This document shows, piece by piece, positions 35,545 to 44,807 of a stretch of DNA of 64,000 nucleotides (position 1 is its first letter; each line of letters begins with the position of its first letter). The stretch covers positions 3,346,501-3,410,500 of the forward strand of contig NZ_CP031941.1 of the NCBI RefSeq assembly GCF_003443655.1. Direction: 5' to 3'. The position numbers and the translations under genes were made by a program. The notes beneath the pieces were generated by a model. The model was not told the origin of the DNA. It did not search any database and saw nothing but the letters and a program-made list of their open reading frames with translations. This stretch comes from Nostoc sphaeroides. GTDB taxonomy: Bacteria; Cyanobacteriota; Cyanobacteriia; Cyanobacteriales; Nostocaceae.

Positions 35545-37452
35545 CTAAACCACAGCCGATACTTGCTGCTTAAAGAAAGCTTGCAACACTCTCTCTGCTA
35601 TTTGATGACTAGTTAAACCTAGTTCTGTCTTAGATTCATTGGGTTCAGCATGATCTACTAATACATCTGGAACACCGAATCGCTTGACAGGAACGAGAAT
35701 ATCTGCATCTAGTAAAGCTTCAGCGATCGCACTACCAAAGCCACCCATGACACAGCCTTCTTCTAAGGTGACAACGCGGCCGATTTTCTTAGCTAAAGGT
35801 AAAATCAACTCGGTATCCAAAGGCTTAACAAAACGGGCATTAATTACAGTTGCTTCAATGCCGTGTTCGCTGAGAATTTCCGCAGCTTGCATTCCTGGAT
35901 AAACCATTGTGCCATAGCCGACGATTAACACGTCATCGCCTGTACGCAGAATTTCGCCTTTGCCAATTTCCAAAGGTTCCCAACCTTCTTCCATCAGAGG
36001 GACACCGTAGCCATTGCCACGAGGATAGCGCATAGCGATCGGGCCACTGGTATGGTTAACGCCAGTTACTACCATGCGTTGCAATTCTGCTTCGTCCTTG
36101 GGTGCCATTATTGCTATGTTGGGAATGCAACGCAGATAAGCGATGTCATACATACCCTGGTGGGTTGGCCCATCAGATCCGACAATTCCCGCCCTATCTA
36201 AGCAGAAAAATACTGGCAGGTTTTGGATGCAGACATCGTGAATTATTTGGTCATAAGCGCGTTGCAAAAAGGTAGAATAAATGGCGGCTACGGGGCGCAT
36301 CCCTTGAGTTGCAAGTCCTGCTGCTAGGGTGATTGCGTGTTGTTCAGCAATGCCGACATCAATATATTGATTCGGCAGTTTGGCTTGAAGTTTATCTAAG
36401 CCTGTCCCCGTTGCCATCGCCGCAGTAATCCCAACGATTTTGGGGTTTTGTTCGGCAAGTTTCACCAGAGTATGAGAAAAGACTTTGGCATAAGCCGGGG
36501 GTTTAGGTTTACTGGAAGGAATGGCTTTGCCAGTTGCTACATTGAAGGGGCTTTGGGCGTGGTAGCCAACTTGATCTAGTTCGGCAATTTCATAACCTTT
36601 GCCTTTGACTGTTGCTACATGTACCAAAACTGGGCCTGGTATTTGATGTGCTTGTTGGAAGGTGGCAATCAATTCTTCGAGATTATGCCCATCGACTGGC
36701 CCAATGTAGGTAAAGCCGAGTTCTTCAAAAACTGCACCTACCTTGGGAACGGCCAAGCGTTTCATGCCTTCTTTGATGCGTCCGAGTTCGGGAGACAGGG
36801 ATTCACCCACGAAAGGAATTTGCTTAAATTGTTCCTCAAGATTATCTTTAATAAATTGCACCGGCTGGCTGAGGCGCATTTTGTTCAGATAACGGGGAAT
36901 TGCGCCGACGTTGCGAGATATAGACATGTCGTTGTCGTTGAGAACAACCAACAGGTTAGTTTTTGGCAAGTGTCCGGCATGGTTGATGGCTTCTAAAGCC
37001 ATACCGCCAGTCAGCGCCCCATCTCCAATCACAGCAACGGCTTTAAATTTTTCTCCTTTTAAATCTCGTGCTAAAGCCATGCCCAATGCTGCTGAAATAC
37101 TTGTAGAAGCATGTCCAGCCCCAAAGTGATCAAACTTGTTTTCACAGAGTTTGAGATAACCTGCAACTCCGTCTTTTTGTCTGAGGGTGTGGAAGCGATC
37201 GTAACGTCCTGTAAGCAGCTTGTGGGGATAAGCCTGGTGTCCTACATCCCAAATCACTTTATCCCGATCTAAGTCCAGTGTCTGGTAAAGGCCTAGCGTT
37301 AATTCTACAACACCCAACCCTGGCCCCAAGTGTCCACCATTAACTGCTACGGTTTGGAGATGCTTATCTCGAATCTGACGGGCAATCTGTTGCAGTTGGC
37401 GAACAGATAAACCGTGCAACTGATTAGGATGGGTGATTTCGCTCAGATGCAT
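35545..37452 (-). CDS. dxs: 1-deoxy-D-xylulose-5-phosphate synthase
   Basis: This thiamine-diphosphate enzyme condenses pyruvate and glyceraldehyde 3-phosphate, the entry step of the MEP isoprenoid pathway that supplies carotenoids, phytol and quinones. The 635-residue protein has the invariant [33 protein letters not shown], the diphosphate motif [18 protein letters not shown] with NDNDMSIS, and in the second half [17 protein letters not shown] and [15 protein letters not shown]. Length is normal. Its last 186 bp have been duplicated at 29641-29826. It is a single gene, with no co-transcribed MEP gene. Confidence 0.97.
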   Translation of the reverse strand: MHLSEITHPNQLHGLSVRQLQQIARQIRDKHLQTVAVNGGHLGPGLGVVELTLGLYQTLDLDRDKVIWDVGHQAYPHKLLTGRYDRFHTLRQKDGVAGYLKLCENKFDHFGAGHASTSISAALGMALARDLKGEKFKAVAVIGDGALTGGMALEAINHAGHLPKTNLLVVLNDNDMSISRNVGAIPRYLNKMRLSQPVQFIKDNLEEQFKQIPFVGESLSPELGRIKEGMKRLAVPKVGAVFEELGFTYIGPVDGHNLEELIATFQQAHQIPGPVLVHVATVKGKGYEIAELDQVGYHAQSPFNVATGKAIPSSKPKPPAYAKVFSHTLVKLAEQNPKIVGITAAMATGTGLDKLQAKLPNQYIDVGIAEQHAITLAAGLATQGMRPVAAIYSTFLQRAYDQIIHDVCIQNLPVFFCLDRAGIVGSDGPTHQGMYDIAYLRCIPNIAIMAPKDEAELQRMVVTGVNHTSGPIAMRYPRGNGYGVPLMEEGWEPLEIGKGEILRTGDDVLIVGYGTMVYPGMQAAEILSEHGIEATVINARFVKPLDTELILPLAKKIGRVVTLEEGCVMGGFGSAIAEALLDADILVPVKRFGVPDVLVDHAEPNESKTELGLTSHQIAERVLQAFFKQQVSAVV

Positions 37453-37763
37453 ATTATAGGGTTTTCCTCTCTAACTTCAGATTTTCGGTATTTTGATTTT
37501 CCCACGGTCGGGTTGTTCATATAATTCAGACTCTTACATTGTTACTAAGTTGTAGCGGAAAGTATAACTTCGTAATTGATAATGGTGAAAAATTTGTTAA
37601 CCGTTAACAATTCGTTCAAACAAGGTTGAAATTAATTAAAGTCATACCACATTTGTCAATAAATGATAATACTGAAAGAAATAGCCATTTATTTGTATAA
37701 AAAGCAAGTATTTTAAAAGTAGTTTGCGGAAATTCCTTAACTAGAGCACTCGCTTTTGCCATT

Positions 37764-37890
37764 TTAGGGACTTCCAAGTAAAAAAATATTCCATTGCTAT
37801 TGTTCACTGTTGACCGTTGACGGTTCACGAGTTTTCAGTCAACAGTCAACGACTTTAATGTGGAATAATTTATTTTTTGGAGTTCCCTAA
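37764..37890. repeat. 127-bp inverted-repeat element with heptamers
   Basis: Ends TTAGGGACTTCCAAGT and TTGGAGTTCCCTAA are inverted. The interior carries GTTGACC/GTCAACA heptamers and GACTTTAATGTGGAATAAT. A second copy in opposite orientation lies at 44808-44933. From 37453 to 37763 no gene is recognised; it is the dxs upstream region. Confidence 0.75.
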
Positions 37891-37907
37891 CGTGAAAACT
37901 CTTTTCA

Positions 37908-38014
37908 AATCTCGTTTCCAGTCTCCGACTGGAAATGCTGTTCGTTGCGGTTCTGCCGCTAGTCTTGAGGCGGAGCCTCTAATTAGGCATTCCCAGTCGG
38001 AGACTGGGAACGAG
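37908..38014. repeat. CTCGTTTCCAG...CTGGGAACGAG palindromic element
   Basis: Inverted ends CTCGTTTCCAGTCTCCGACT and AGTCGGAGACTGGGAACGAG enclose GGCGGAGCCT-type inner pairs. Related copies lie at 12550-12658 and 40408-40516. This is a dispersed repeat; no coding potential. Confidence 0.85.
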
Positions 38015-38065
38015 GCAATAATGATACAAATACGCTCTTTTGGTGGCAAGGCGCAATGCCCATAC

Positions 38066-38265
38066 GTGTCAACTTAACGTGAAACCCTTGTCAAGACATG
38101 ATATTCAGTTCTCTGGCTTCCCATCACTCACCGCGTCACCCCACCCTAACCCTCCCCGATATATTGGGGAGGGAACTAAACTTCCTGTTTCCCTCCAATA
38201 CATCGGGGGGATTAAGGGGGGGGGTAAAACGCCTGTGGGACATGCATTTTAGCTTAAGTTGACAC
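38066..38265. repeat. 200-bp element with GTGTCAACTTAA termini
   Basis: GTGTCAACTTAA (38066-38077) and TTAAGTTGACAC (38254-38265) are exact inverted ends. It shares termini with 40357-40592. Inside lies a CACCCTAACCCTCCCC...GGGGGGATTAAGG block of the 22193 type, so this is a composite. Confidence 0.75.
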
Positions 38266-38356
38266 CAATGGTCTTTGCGCCTTACCCCTACGAGAAATCT
38301 ATATGGATCAGGATTTTCGTAAATTGGTATAAGTCCTAAATTATTCGTAAACAACA

Positions 38357-38389
38357 AGATTCCCGACTTTTCTAAGAAATCGGGAATCT
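38357..38389 (-). terminator. Terminator-like hairpin after the small secreted protein gene
   Basis: AGATTCCCGACTT and the inverse TCGGGAATCT pair. On the minus strand it is followed by TGTTGTTT and lies ~35 bp after the stop of the gene at 38425. Confidence 0.6.
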
Positions 38390-38424
38390 AAGCTTTTAGA
38401 TTTGAACGAAATCAAATAGGATTA

Positions 38425-38886
38425 CTACTTACCAAAAGCATCCTTGATATTATCAACAGTGCGCTCAACAACATTCTTTGTTTTGTCTACTGCTTCTTTA
38501 GTCCGAGCGGCATCTTCGTCTGCTCTTTTTTGAATTGTAGCCGCATCTTTCTTGGCTTTGCGTTCAGCAAAACTACCATTGTCTGTTGCTTGATCAACTT
38601 TACTGGCGTTGCTCTTGGCAGCTTCCTTAACTTTATCTTTCGTATCTTCGATGAAATTTTTGGCTCGTCCAGCATCTTTACTGGTTTTTTCTTGAACTTT
38701 ATCGCCTGCGTCTGATGATGCGATCAAGGTTACAGTAGGAGCAGCCATTGCTGAAGTGTTCGATAAAAATGCACCTTGCCAAACAAAAGCGATCGCTAAC
38801 ATACAAAACAGTGTTGTAGCCATCCAGCGTTTTACTGTAGAAAGCTGTTTTGTAACATAATTCAATTTCATAGAATCCAATCTCAT
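38425..38886 (-). CDS. Exported or membrane-anchored LEA-like low-complexity protein
   Basis: The 153-residue protein has a hydrophobic N-terminal segment (WMATTLFCMLAIAFVWQGAF) ending near SAMAAPTV, a likely signal peptide. The remainder is charged and helical, rich in K, D, A and E (EKTSKDAGRAKNFIEDTKDK, RTKEAVDKTKNVVERTVDNI). It resembles late-embryogenesis-abundant or CsbD-like stress proteins in composition, though no defined domain is certain. An internal ATG five codons in (MKLNYV) is an alternative start. A desiccation or stress role is inference. Confidence 0.6.
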   Translation of the reverse strand: MRLDSMKLNYVTKQLSTVKRWMATTLFCMLAIAFVWQGAFLSNTSAMAAPTVTLIASSDAGDKVQEKTSKDAGRAKNFIEDTKDKVKEAAKSNASKVDQATDNGSFAERKAKKDAATIQKRADEDAARTKEAVDKTKNVVERTVDNIKDAFGK

Positions 38887-39220
38887 GTGACTTAGTATAC
38901 TATTTCTACTTCATTTAGCTGATCAGCCATATCGATCCCTAGATAGAAGTTTTTGCGTCATTAGTTATGAAATGAATTCACTATTTTGATAGATTGAATT
39001 TTGAGTAAAGATTTTTTTGCTGGTAATTAAAGAGCGAATTTAACAATTTACAAATTTTGGGTATGAGCGATCGCACTTCAGTTAATTAACTTGCGATCGC
39101 TTCCATCTGGTGGTTACGCCATCGCAACTGACTTTTTCCGATTAGGAGGCTTGCGTTCTGATTTTTCTTCAGTCCAAACCCTTGGGCTTGATCGCTATCT
39201 GACCCATATTTAAGAAAGCA
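38887..39220. other. Intergenic stretch without assigned gene
   Basis: Holds two HIP1-containing blocks and, at about 39120-39180 on the minus strand, a short open piece (WTEEKSERKPPNRKKSVAMA then stop). That piece could be a gene-end fragment, but it belongs to no family I recognise. Confidence 0.35.
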
Positions 39221-40183
39221 TCACCCTGACATCAATTGCTGGAGGCGCTGTGGTTCGTCTCCTAGCCAATCTGGATTTTGGGCAGTGCTATCGAAAATTG
39301 ATGAGGTTTTGAAAGGCTCAAACTCGCCGCGTGATGCCGATAAAGCCGTTTTAGCTAAGAGCGATCGCACTTGCTCGTCATTCATTGGCTGGAACGTCCG
39401 CACTGCTTCAAAAGTTTGCTCTAAAATCTCCATGCTGTCAATTCCGGTAATTACAACCGATGTGGGCAGATTCAAAGCATAGTGTAAACATTCAATTGGC
39501 GTTACAGTATTTGACCGTAAAAGAATACCGTTTGCCAAGCTTTTCATTCCCAGAACGCCGATGTTTTGTTTAACCAATTCTGGAACAACCAGCTTTGCAA
39601 AGCTTCGATAGTGGGCATCCATCACATTGAGCGGCATCTGCGCTGTATCAAATTTAAACCCGTTAGTGGCTGCAACTTCCAGTGTATGCAGGTGAATATG
39701 GGGGTCTTTGTGCCCAGTGAAACCAATATATCGGAGTTTGCCAGCTTCCCGTGCCTCAATCAAAGCAGCATTCGCCCCTTCTTCGTCGAAAACTCGATGT
39801 GGGTCTTCGTACCGAAGCATTTCGTGGTGCTGAACGAGATCGATGCAATCAACTTGCAGACGTTGGAGTGATTCGTCTAGCTGTTTTGCTGCTGCTTTCT
39901 TAGAACGACCATCGATTTTCGTCATCAAGAACACTTTGTCTCGATAGCCATCGCGTAGCGCTTTTCCCATGCGAATCTCGCTGACTCCACCGTTGTAATC
40001 CCAACTGTTATCCATAAAGGTAATGCCACGATCAATGGCTGTTCTAACAATTCGGATACCCAGTTTTTCATCAACATGCTTCAAGGCAATGTGCCAACCA
40101 CCCAATCCGATGGCGGAAACTTTCTCTTTTGTACTGCCGAGAACTCGGTATAGCATTTCTGAATTTGACGTAGTTCCTGACAT
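39221..40183 (-). CDS. Aldo/keto reductase
   Basis: The 320-residue protein is a full-length aldo/keto reductase TIM barrel. The catalytic tetrad is visible as D and Y in FMDNSWDYNGG, K in FLMTKIDGRSKK and H in IDLVQHHEMLRYEDP. The N-terminal strand EKVSAIGLGGWHI and the later LRYIGFTGHKDPH fit the NADPH-dependent family. Substrate is unknown. It stands alone: the small gene at 38425 is unrelated. The ATG at 40181-40183 follows a weak purine-rich site. Confidence 0.9.
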   Translation of the reverse strand: MSGTTSNSEMLYRVLGSTKEKVSAIGLGGWHIALKHVDEKLGIRIVRTAIDRGITFMDNSWDYNGGVSEIRMGKALRDGYRDKVFLMTKIDGRSKKAAAKQLDESLQRLQVDCIDLVQHHEMLRYEDPHRVFDEEGANAALIEAREAGKLRYIGFTGHKDPHIHLHTLEVAATNGFKFDTAQMPLNVMDAHYRSFAKLVVPELVKQNIGVLGMKSLANGILLRSNTVTPIECLHYALNLPTSVVITGIDSMEILEQTFEAVRTFQPMNDEQVRSLLAKTALSASRGEFEPFKTSSIFDSTAQNPDWLGDEPQRLQQLMSG

Positions 40184-40356
40184 CTGTTCTCCAAGTCTTT
40201 CAGCTATGACTTAAGTACATATAGCTGTGTGCCATTTCAAAAACAAGGGAAAGTTGAGAATATCTTGCTGAAGATAGAATTTTCAACCCGATCAAGAAAT
40301 TACTGAAGAAGCCAAAATAGCGATGGCAAATTGGGATGTGTGAGATAAAGAATTGA

Positions 40357-40592
40357 GGGCACAGCATTGCTCATTGGTGTCAACTTAAGGTAAAACTCCT
40401 GTAAAACCTCGTTTCCAGCCAGAGTCGGGAAATGCAACTCAAAAGCGGCTCTGCCGCAAGTCAGAGAGGCAGCAGAGCCGCTATGATGGCATTCCCAGTC
40501 GGAGACTGGGAACGAGACAAACGAGACAATGTAAAAGCTTGTTTGAGACTGGCTTTCTCGTTAAGTTGACACCAATGAGCATTGCTGTGCCC
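40357..40592. mobile_element. 236-bp MITE-like element with 32-bp terminal inverted repeats
   Basis: The left terminus GGGCACAGCATTGCTCATTG continues TGTCAACTTAA; the right end is its inverse with one mismatch. Inside is a CTCGTTTCCAG...CTGGGAACGAG block with CGGCTCTGCCGC palindromes. No target duplication was clear. Partial or degenerate relatives are at 12393-12715 and 38066-38265. Confidence 0.8.
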
Positions 40593-40614
40593 CTACAACA
40601 TATTTGGTTCAATT

Positions 40615-40850
40615 GACATCCTCCCCACCCTACTAAGAGTTGAGGGTGGGGATTCCAAAGATCACTCTTTGGGTTTTCTCTTTCCACGACCCGACTTACT
40701 TGGAGGAGTTTCCCCACCCACGCAGAGGTCGATGTCTCCAGAGACGTTAGTTCCGACGTGACCCGCCGTACTCAATGCTTTTTCTAATATATTTCTTGCT
40801 GCGTTCCAGTCCCTATCTTGGGTATGCCCACAGTGAGGACAAACATGAGT
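40615..40850 (-). ncRNA. Candidate omega (guide) RNA of TnpB
   Basis: In IS605-type elements the guide RNA spans the 3' end of tnpB and the right-end hairpin, with the guide lying just past the element end. Here that would cover the C-terminal coding region and the hairpin at 40622-40652, running on into flanking DNA below ~40618. Position is inferred from the family; only the hairpin is seen. Confidence 0.45.
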
Positions 40851-42026
40851 TCTAGTGCTAAGAGTCTTTTTAACAACCTCACCACAGTTAGAGCAATTTT
40901 GACTGGTGTAGTGGGGTGGAACTGCAACAGTTACCACGCCAAAAACTTTACCAAAATACTCAACCCACTCACGAAACAGCGACCACGACGCGTCACTAAT
41001 CGATTTAGCCAAGGGGTGATTCTTGACCATATTTCGCACCTGCAAATCTTCATACGCCACGAGGTCGTTAGACTTCACTACGCACCTTGCTGTCTTAACA
41101 GCAAAGTCTTTACGCTGGCGACTTACTTTGAGATGCTTTAAGCCAAGTTTATTTCTAAACTTAATTCTGTTATTGGAACCCTTCTTAGTCTTAGACAATC
41201 GGCGTTGCAACCGTTTCAAAGACTTCTCGCTTTTACGAAGATGTCGGGGATTGGCGATGGTTTCCCCGAAAGAATCGGTGTAGAAGTGAGTCAAACCTAC
41301 ATCAATACCAATAGTTTTACCCGTTGGTTCTCGCCTTTCTACTCGTTCATGGTCAATGCAAAATTGGGCATAGTACCCATCCGCACGACGCACAACCCGC
41401 ACTCTCTTAAACTGTTTGAGTTGATAGAAATGCAGGTCACGAGTTCCCCAAAGCTTGAAAGTTCCTGCTTTAAAGCCATCCGAGAAAGTGATATACCTGC
41501 GGTCATCAGAAAGTCGCCACCCACAGGTTTTGTACTCTACAGAACCGTGAGTCTGTTCTTTCTTGAACTTTGGGAATCCCTTCAATCCTTGTTTGCTTTT
41601 TTTGCAGTTCTCAAAAAACCGAGCGATTGCAGACCACGCCCTTTCGGCGTGTGCTTGTCTTGCCATTGAGTTCAGATTGGCAACCCAAGGAAACTCAATA
41701 CTGGCTGCAAGCACAGCGCAGAATTTGTTGAGGTCATAGCGTCCAATACCCTTGTTGTCCATCCAGTATCTCAGGCAACTATTACGCACAAAACGAGCAG
41801 TACGAATAGCTTCATCAAGCGCTCGATACTGCTCGTCTAGTCCCTCAAGTTTTGCCTCAAATACGATCATTTATGTCCATTTTTGCTACATAAATAGTAG
41901 ATCATGATTGTCAAAAACTCAACTACCTTCTTCCCTGATTTCCCTTACGCTCAATTTTGGTCAGAAGGTGTTTCGTTTTTGACCGCTTTACATCCCCTGC
42001 CTACGAAACGTTGAGGCAGGGGTATT
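40618..42026 (-). mobile_element. IS200/IS605-type element carrying only tnpB (IS1341-like)
   Basis: A tnpB gene is bounded by two imperfect end hairpins. At the right end (minus-strand 3') TCCCCACCCT/AGGGTGGGGA lies at 40622-40652. At the left end CCCCTGCCT/AGGCAGGGG lies at 41994-42022. Such subterminal hairpins are what TnpA recognises in this family, which makes no target duplication. No tnpA is present, so movement would need a transposase elsewhere. Exact ends cannot be set within ~10 bp. Confidence 0.8.
40662..41870 (-). CDS. tnpB: TnpB, RNA-guided DNA nuclease
   Basis: The 402-residue protein has all TnpB core elements. The N-terminal helix-turn-helix region contains RFVRNSCLRYWMDNKGIGRY. 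The split RuvC nuclease shows GIDVGLTHFYT (first aspartate, ~189), LVAYEDLQVRNMVKN (glutamate, ~273) and DRDWNAARNIL (last aspartate, ~358). The zinc ribbon is CSNCG...CPHCG (~329-349). The catalytic triad is complete, so RNA-guided cleavage is plausible. Such proteins are thought to promote retention of the IS by cutting empty sites. The C-terminal tail after SGDIDLCVGGE is rich in lysine and proline. Confidence 0.95.
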   Translation of the reverse strand: MIVFEAKLEGLDEQYRALDEAIRTARFVRNSCLRYWMDNKGIGRYDLNKFCAVLAASIEFPWVANLNSMARQAHAERAWSAIARFFENCKKSKQGLKGFPKFKKEQTHGSVEYKTCGWRLSDDRRYITFSDGFKAGTFKLWGTRDLHFYQLKQFKRVRVVRRADGYYAQFCIDHERVERREPTGKTIGIDVGLTHFYTDSFGETIANPRHLRKSEKSLKRLQRRLSKTKKGSNNRIKFRNKLGLKHLKVSRQRKDFAVKTARCVVKSNDLVAYEDLQVRNMVKNHPLAKSISDASWSLFREWVEYFGKVFGVVTVAVPPHYTSQNCSNCGEVVKKTLSTRTHVCPHCGHTQDRDWNAARNILEKALSTAGHVGTNVSGDIDLCVGGETPPSKSGRGKRKPKE

Positions 42027-42068
42027 ACAGCGATTTGATAAATGAAAACTGTTGTAAAACATTAACAA

Positions 42069-42374
42069 TTATTTACCACTATAAAAGAAGGCAATTTCTT
42101 TTTCTTTTAGGGGTGCGAAACCAGCATCTACAAGTAATTGGTCGAGTTCAGCTTGGGGAATGTGTTTTGCACCAATTCGCACAATGCGCGATCGCATAGT
42201 ATTAGATACGCCACTGCGCTGTCTATTGCCTTCTAGCGCCATAACTTTACCATAAAGTTCTAGCTTGGCAGTTGGAATGGGAGAACCATCAAAATCAATT
42301 CCCTGTGCGATCGCTTCATCAATAGCATCAGCACCTGTGGTAGTTTGATTTCCTGGGTTAGTTTCGGTAGGCAT
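42069..42374 (-). CDS. Conserved cyanobacterial protein (DUF4090-like)
   Basis: The 101-residue protein reads GADAIDEAIAQGIDFDGSPI, TAKLELYGKVMALEGNRQRS, GVSNTMRSRIVRIGAKHIPQ and AELDQLLVDAGFAPLKEKEI. It looks like a highly conserved small protein of cyanobacteria that I recall as DUF4090. Its function is unknown. It is upstream of, and divergent from, the ABC exporter operon, and the TnpB element has inserted just after it. The family name should be verified. Confidence 0.65.
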   Translation of the reverse strand: MPTETNPGNQTTTGADAIDEAIAQGIDFDGSPIPTAKLELYGKVMALEGNRQRSGVSNTMRSRIVRIGAKHIPQAELDQLLVDAGFAPLKEKEIAFFYSGK

Positions 42375-42553
42375 GGTAATTTACTTTTGTTCGCTATGGG
42401 TAGATTTTACCAGTCTTGCTGACACCAAACCTGCCTACTCGCTTTTTTGGAATTCTGGCGTTGCATAATAGTTAACGATCAAAAACCTTGCCGCCACTCT
42501 ACTGAGTTTCCTTTTACTCTGATTCAAATTTATGCCAGAAGTCTATTGACTTC

Positions 42554-42591
42554 TAGTAAATCTATTGAGAAACTAATAGTTAGATTTACTA
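42554..42591. promoter_or_regulatory. Inverted repeat, candidate operator of the ABC-MarR operon
   Basis: TAGTAAATCTA (42554-42564) and TAGATTTACTA (42581-42591) are exact 11-bp arms with a 16-bp spacer, ending 23 bp before the GTG start. Position and symmetry fit a dimeric repressor such as the MarR protein encoded at the operon end. Confidence 0.55.
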
Positions 42592-42614
42592 ATTAATAGA
42601 AGTGCATCAAACTT

Positions 42615-43466
42615 GTGACAATACTGACGGGAAAAATAAATCGATCGCAATCTCAAGAAGAACCAAAGCCGCTAATCCTTGAAACTCAGGGACTCACACG
42701 CCGTTTTGGGAAGTTAACCGCAGTTAATAACCTGAGCATATCTGTAGAACAGGGCGAAGTATTTGGACTGCTTGGCCCCAATGGCGCAGGGAAAAGTACA
42801 GTTCTTAAGATGTTGACAACTTTGCTACCTATCAGTGCAGGGAAAGCAACCTTAGCTGGCTATGACGTGGCTCGTGAATCTAATCCTGTGAGACGGGCTA
42901 TCGGCTATGTACCCCAGGCGCTGTCTGCTGATGGTAGCCTCACGGGGTACGAAAATCTCTTAATCTTCGCCAAGCTGTATGGAATACCTGCCAAAGGACG
43001 CGATCGCCGCATTTATGAAATTCTAGAATACATGGGTTTGCAAGATGCGGCGAAACGCTTGGTACGAAACTACTCTGGTGGGATGATCCGCAAGCTGGAA
43101 ATTGGCATATCAGTTCTACATCAACCCCAAATCTTGTTTCTTGATGAGCCGACTGTCGGACTAGATCCCATCGCTCGAACTCAAGTATGGCAGCTTGTAC
43201 TACAACTCTGTGCTGATTACGGCACAACTATATTTTTAACAACCCACTTTTTAGAAGAAGCGGATAGTTTATGTAACCGAGTAGCGATTATGCAGCAAGG
43301 TGAAGTCGTTACCACAGGTACACCAAACGACTTAAAAGCTTCTTTAGATAACCCAAATGCAACTTTGGATGATGTCTTTATTCACTATACAGGCGACCAG
43401 TTAACATCAGGAGTCAATTACCGTGACACAGCAACAACCAGACGTACTGCTCAACGGTTGGGTTAA
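42615..43466 (+). CDS. ABC exporter ATP-binding protein (DrrA-like)
   Basis: The 283-residue ATPase has Walker A GPNGAGKSTVLKML, Q-loop GYVPQALSADGSLTG, signature YSGGMIRKLEIGIS, Walker B ILFLDEPTVGLDPIA and the switch TTHFLEEAD. This is the drug-resistance/daunorubicin-type exporter subfamily that pairs with ABC-2 permeases. The GTG start overlaps no gene, and its 3' end overlaps the permease gene by 44 bp, implying coupled translation. The exported molecule is unknown. A candidate operator lies just upstream. Confidence 0.9.
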   Translation: MTILTGKINRSQSQEEPKPLILETQGLTRRFGKLTAVNNLSISVEQGEVFGLLGPNGAGKSTVLKMLTTLLPISAGKATLAGYDVARESNPVRRAIGYVPQALSADGSLTGYENLLIFAKLYGIPAKGRDRRIYEILEYMGLQDAAKRLVRNYSGGMIRKLEIGISVLHQPQILFLDEPTVGLDPIARTQVWQLVLQLCADYGTTIFLTTHFLEEADSLCNRVAIMQQGEVVTTGTPNDLKASLDNPNATLDDVFIHYTGDQLTSGVNYRDTATTRRTAQRLG

Positions 43467-44277
43467 AGCACCACCCACAGTCCGAGTAAATTTGATCTCT
43501 GCAATTAAAGAGCTATTTACAAAAACCCTGGCGATCGCAGAATTAGAAATCCGTAAACTCCGCCACGATCCCACTGATTTAGTTGTTCGGGCTGTGCAAC
43601 CAGCTTTATGGCTGCTAATTTTTGGGCAAGTTTTCGCTCGAACTCGCGCTATTCCTACAGGGAACTTACCCTATTTAGACTTTATTTCTGCTGGCATATT
43701 GGCTCAGAGTATTTTGTTTGTGGCAATTTTCAGTGGGGGAATGACGCTAATCTGGGAGCGGGATTTAGGGATTGTCCATAAATTTTTAGCTAGTCCAACG
43801 CCTCGCGTGGCGATGGTGTTAGGCAAAGGTCTAGCATGTGGGGTACGGTGCTTATCTCAGGTAATATTCATTTACGGATTGTCATTTTTATTAGGTGTCA
43901 AACTAAATCTTCATCCCCTAGCTATTCTCCAAGTACTGCTGCTAGTCATAATAGGGGCGGGAACATTTTGTATTTTTTCATTAATTATTGGCTGTTTGGT
44001 GAAAAGCCGAGAAAGGATGACGGGTATTGGACAATTGTTAACCATGCCGTTATTTTTTGCTAGCAACGCCATATATCCGATCTCGTTGATGCCCAGTTGG
44101 TTAAAGTTCATTTCCCATTTAAATCCGTTGACTTATCTGGTTGACGGGTTACGCAGCACCATGCTGTTAAACGGCACTAGCGTCTATGGCTTTGGTCTGG
44201 ATTGTACAATTCTCTTATTCACATTAATCATTTTGGCCATCCTTGGTGGAAAACTTTATCCACGGGTGGCCATGTAA
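43423..44277 (+). CDS. ABC-2 type membrane permease (DrrB-like)
   Basis: The 284-residue permease has a cytoplasmic N-terminus, then about six membrane segments, including VVRAVQPALWLLIFGQVFAR, FISAGILAQSILFVAIFSGG and FASNAIYPISLMPSWLKFIS. The last matches the ABC-2 signature region before NPLTYLVDGLRSTML. It pairs with the overlapping ATPase gene. The start codon is GTG at 43423, within the ATPase gene. Export of a drug or lipid is the family role; the substrate is open. Confidence 0.9.
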   Translation: MTQQQPDVLLNGWVKAPPTVRVNLISAIKELFTKTLAIAELEIRKLRHDPTDLVVRAVQPALWLLIFGQVFARTRAIPTGNLPYLDFISAGILAQSILFVAIFSGGMTLIWERDLGIVHKFLASPTPRVAMVLGKGLACGVRCLSQVIFIYGLSFLLGVKLNLHPLAILQVLLLVIIGAGTFCIFSLIIGCLVKSRERMTGIGQLLTMPLFFASNAIYPISLMPSWLKFISHLNPLTYLVDGLRSTMLLNGTSVYGFGLDCTILLFTLIILAILGGKLYPRVAM

Positions 44278-44296
44278 CTAGGAGAACAACAAGCCC

Positions 44297-44770
44297 ATGA
44301 CCTTGGATAAACCTAATCAAGGTGCAACTTCCGAAGAATGTGCCGCTAGAGTAATGGAGACAGTTCCATTAGTGATGCGGTTTATCCGAGCGGATATGCG
44401 TGCCCATAGTGCCGCTTTTTTATCTATACCTCAATTGCGATCGCTAGCATTTATCAACCGGAATCCTGGGGCTTCATTATCTGACTTAGCAGAGCATTTA
44501 GGTGTCACCTCTGCTACGGCATCAGCAACCATAGAACGCTTAGTACAACGCGACTTCGTGCAGCGGATTGCTCATCCTCAAGAACGGCGGCGGGTGCTGC
44601 TCAATTTAACTGAAGATGGAAAACACCATCTTAAGCAATCCCAAGATCAAACTCGCGCTCATATTACCGACTTGCTCAAAGGTCTTTCAGAAGACCAAAT
44701 TTCCAACATTGAAGAAGGCTTAACTCTACTAAAAAATGTCTTCGAGAAAACAGAACTCAAAGCCCCATAA
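44297..44770 (+). CDS. MarR family transcriptional regulator
   Basis: The 157-residue protein is a MarR winged helix: LSIPQLRSLAFINRNPGASL, LSDLAEHLGVTSATASATIE (recognition helix) and QRIAHPQERRRVLLNLTEDG (wing). It follows the exporter permease by 19 bp, with AGGAG upstream of the ATG, so it is the last gene of the operon. Such regulators usually repress their own exporter operon until a ligand binds. The palindrome at 42554-42591 is the natural candidate operator. Confidence 0.9.
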   Translation: MTLDKPNQGATSEECAARVMETVPLVMRFIRADMRAHSAAFLSIPQLRSLAFINRNPGASLSDLAEHLGVTSATASATIERLVQRDFVQRIAHPQERRRVLLNLTEDGKHHLKQSQDQTRAHITDLLKGLSEDQISNIEEGLTLLKNVFEKTELKAP

Positions 44771-44807
44771 CTTTGAGGTTGCACAACACGATCCCTTTGC
44801 AGCCTTT

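Noticed and set aside
37616..37828. 70-codon minus-strand frame upstream of dxs
   Set aside because: Overlaps the 37764 element and has no family or ribosome site.
41023..41669. Plus-strand frames opposite tnpB
   Set aside because: Antisense shadows of a well-supported tnpB.
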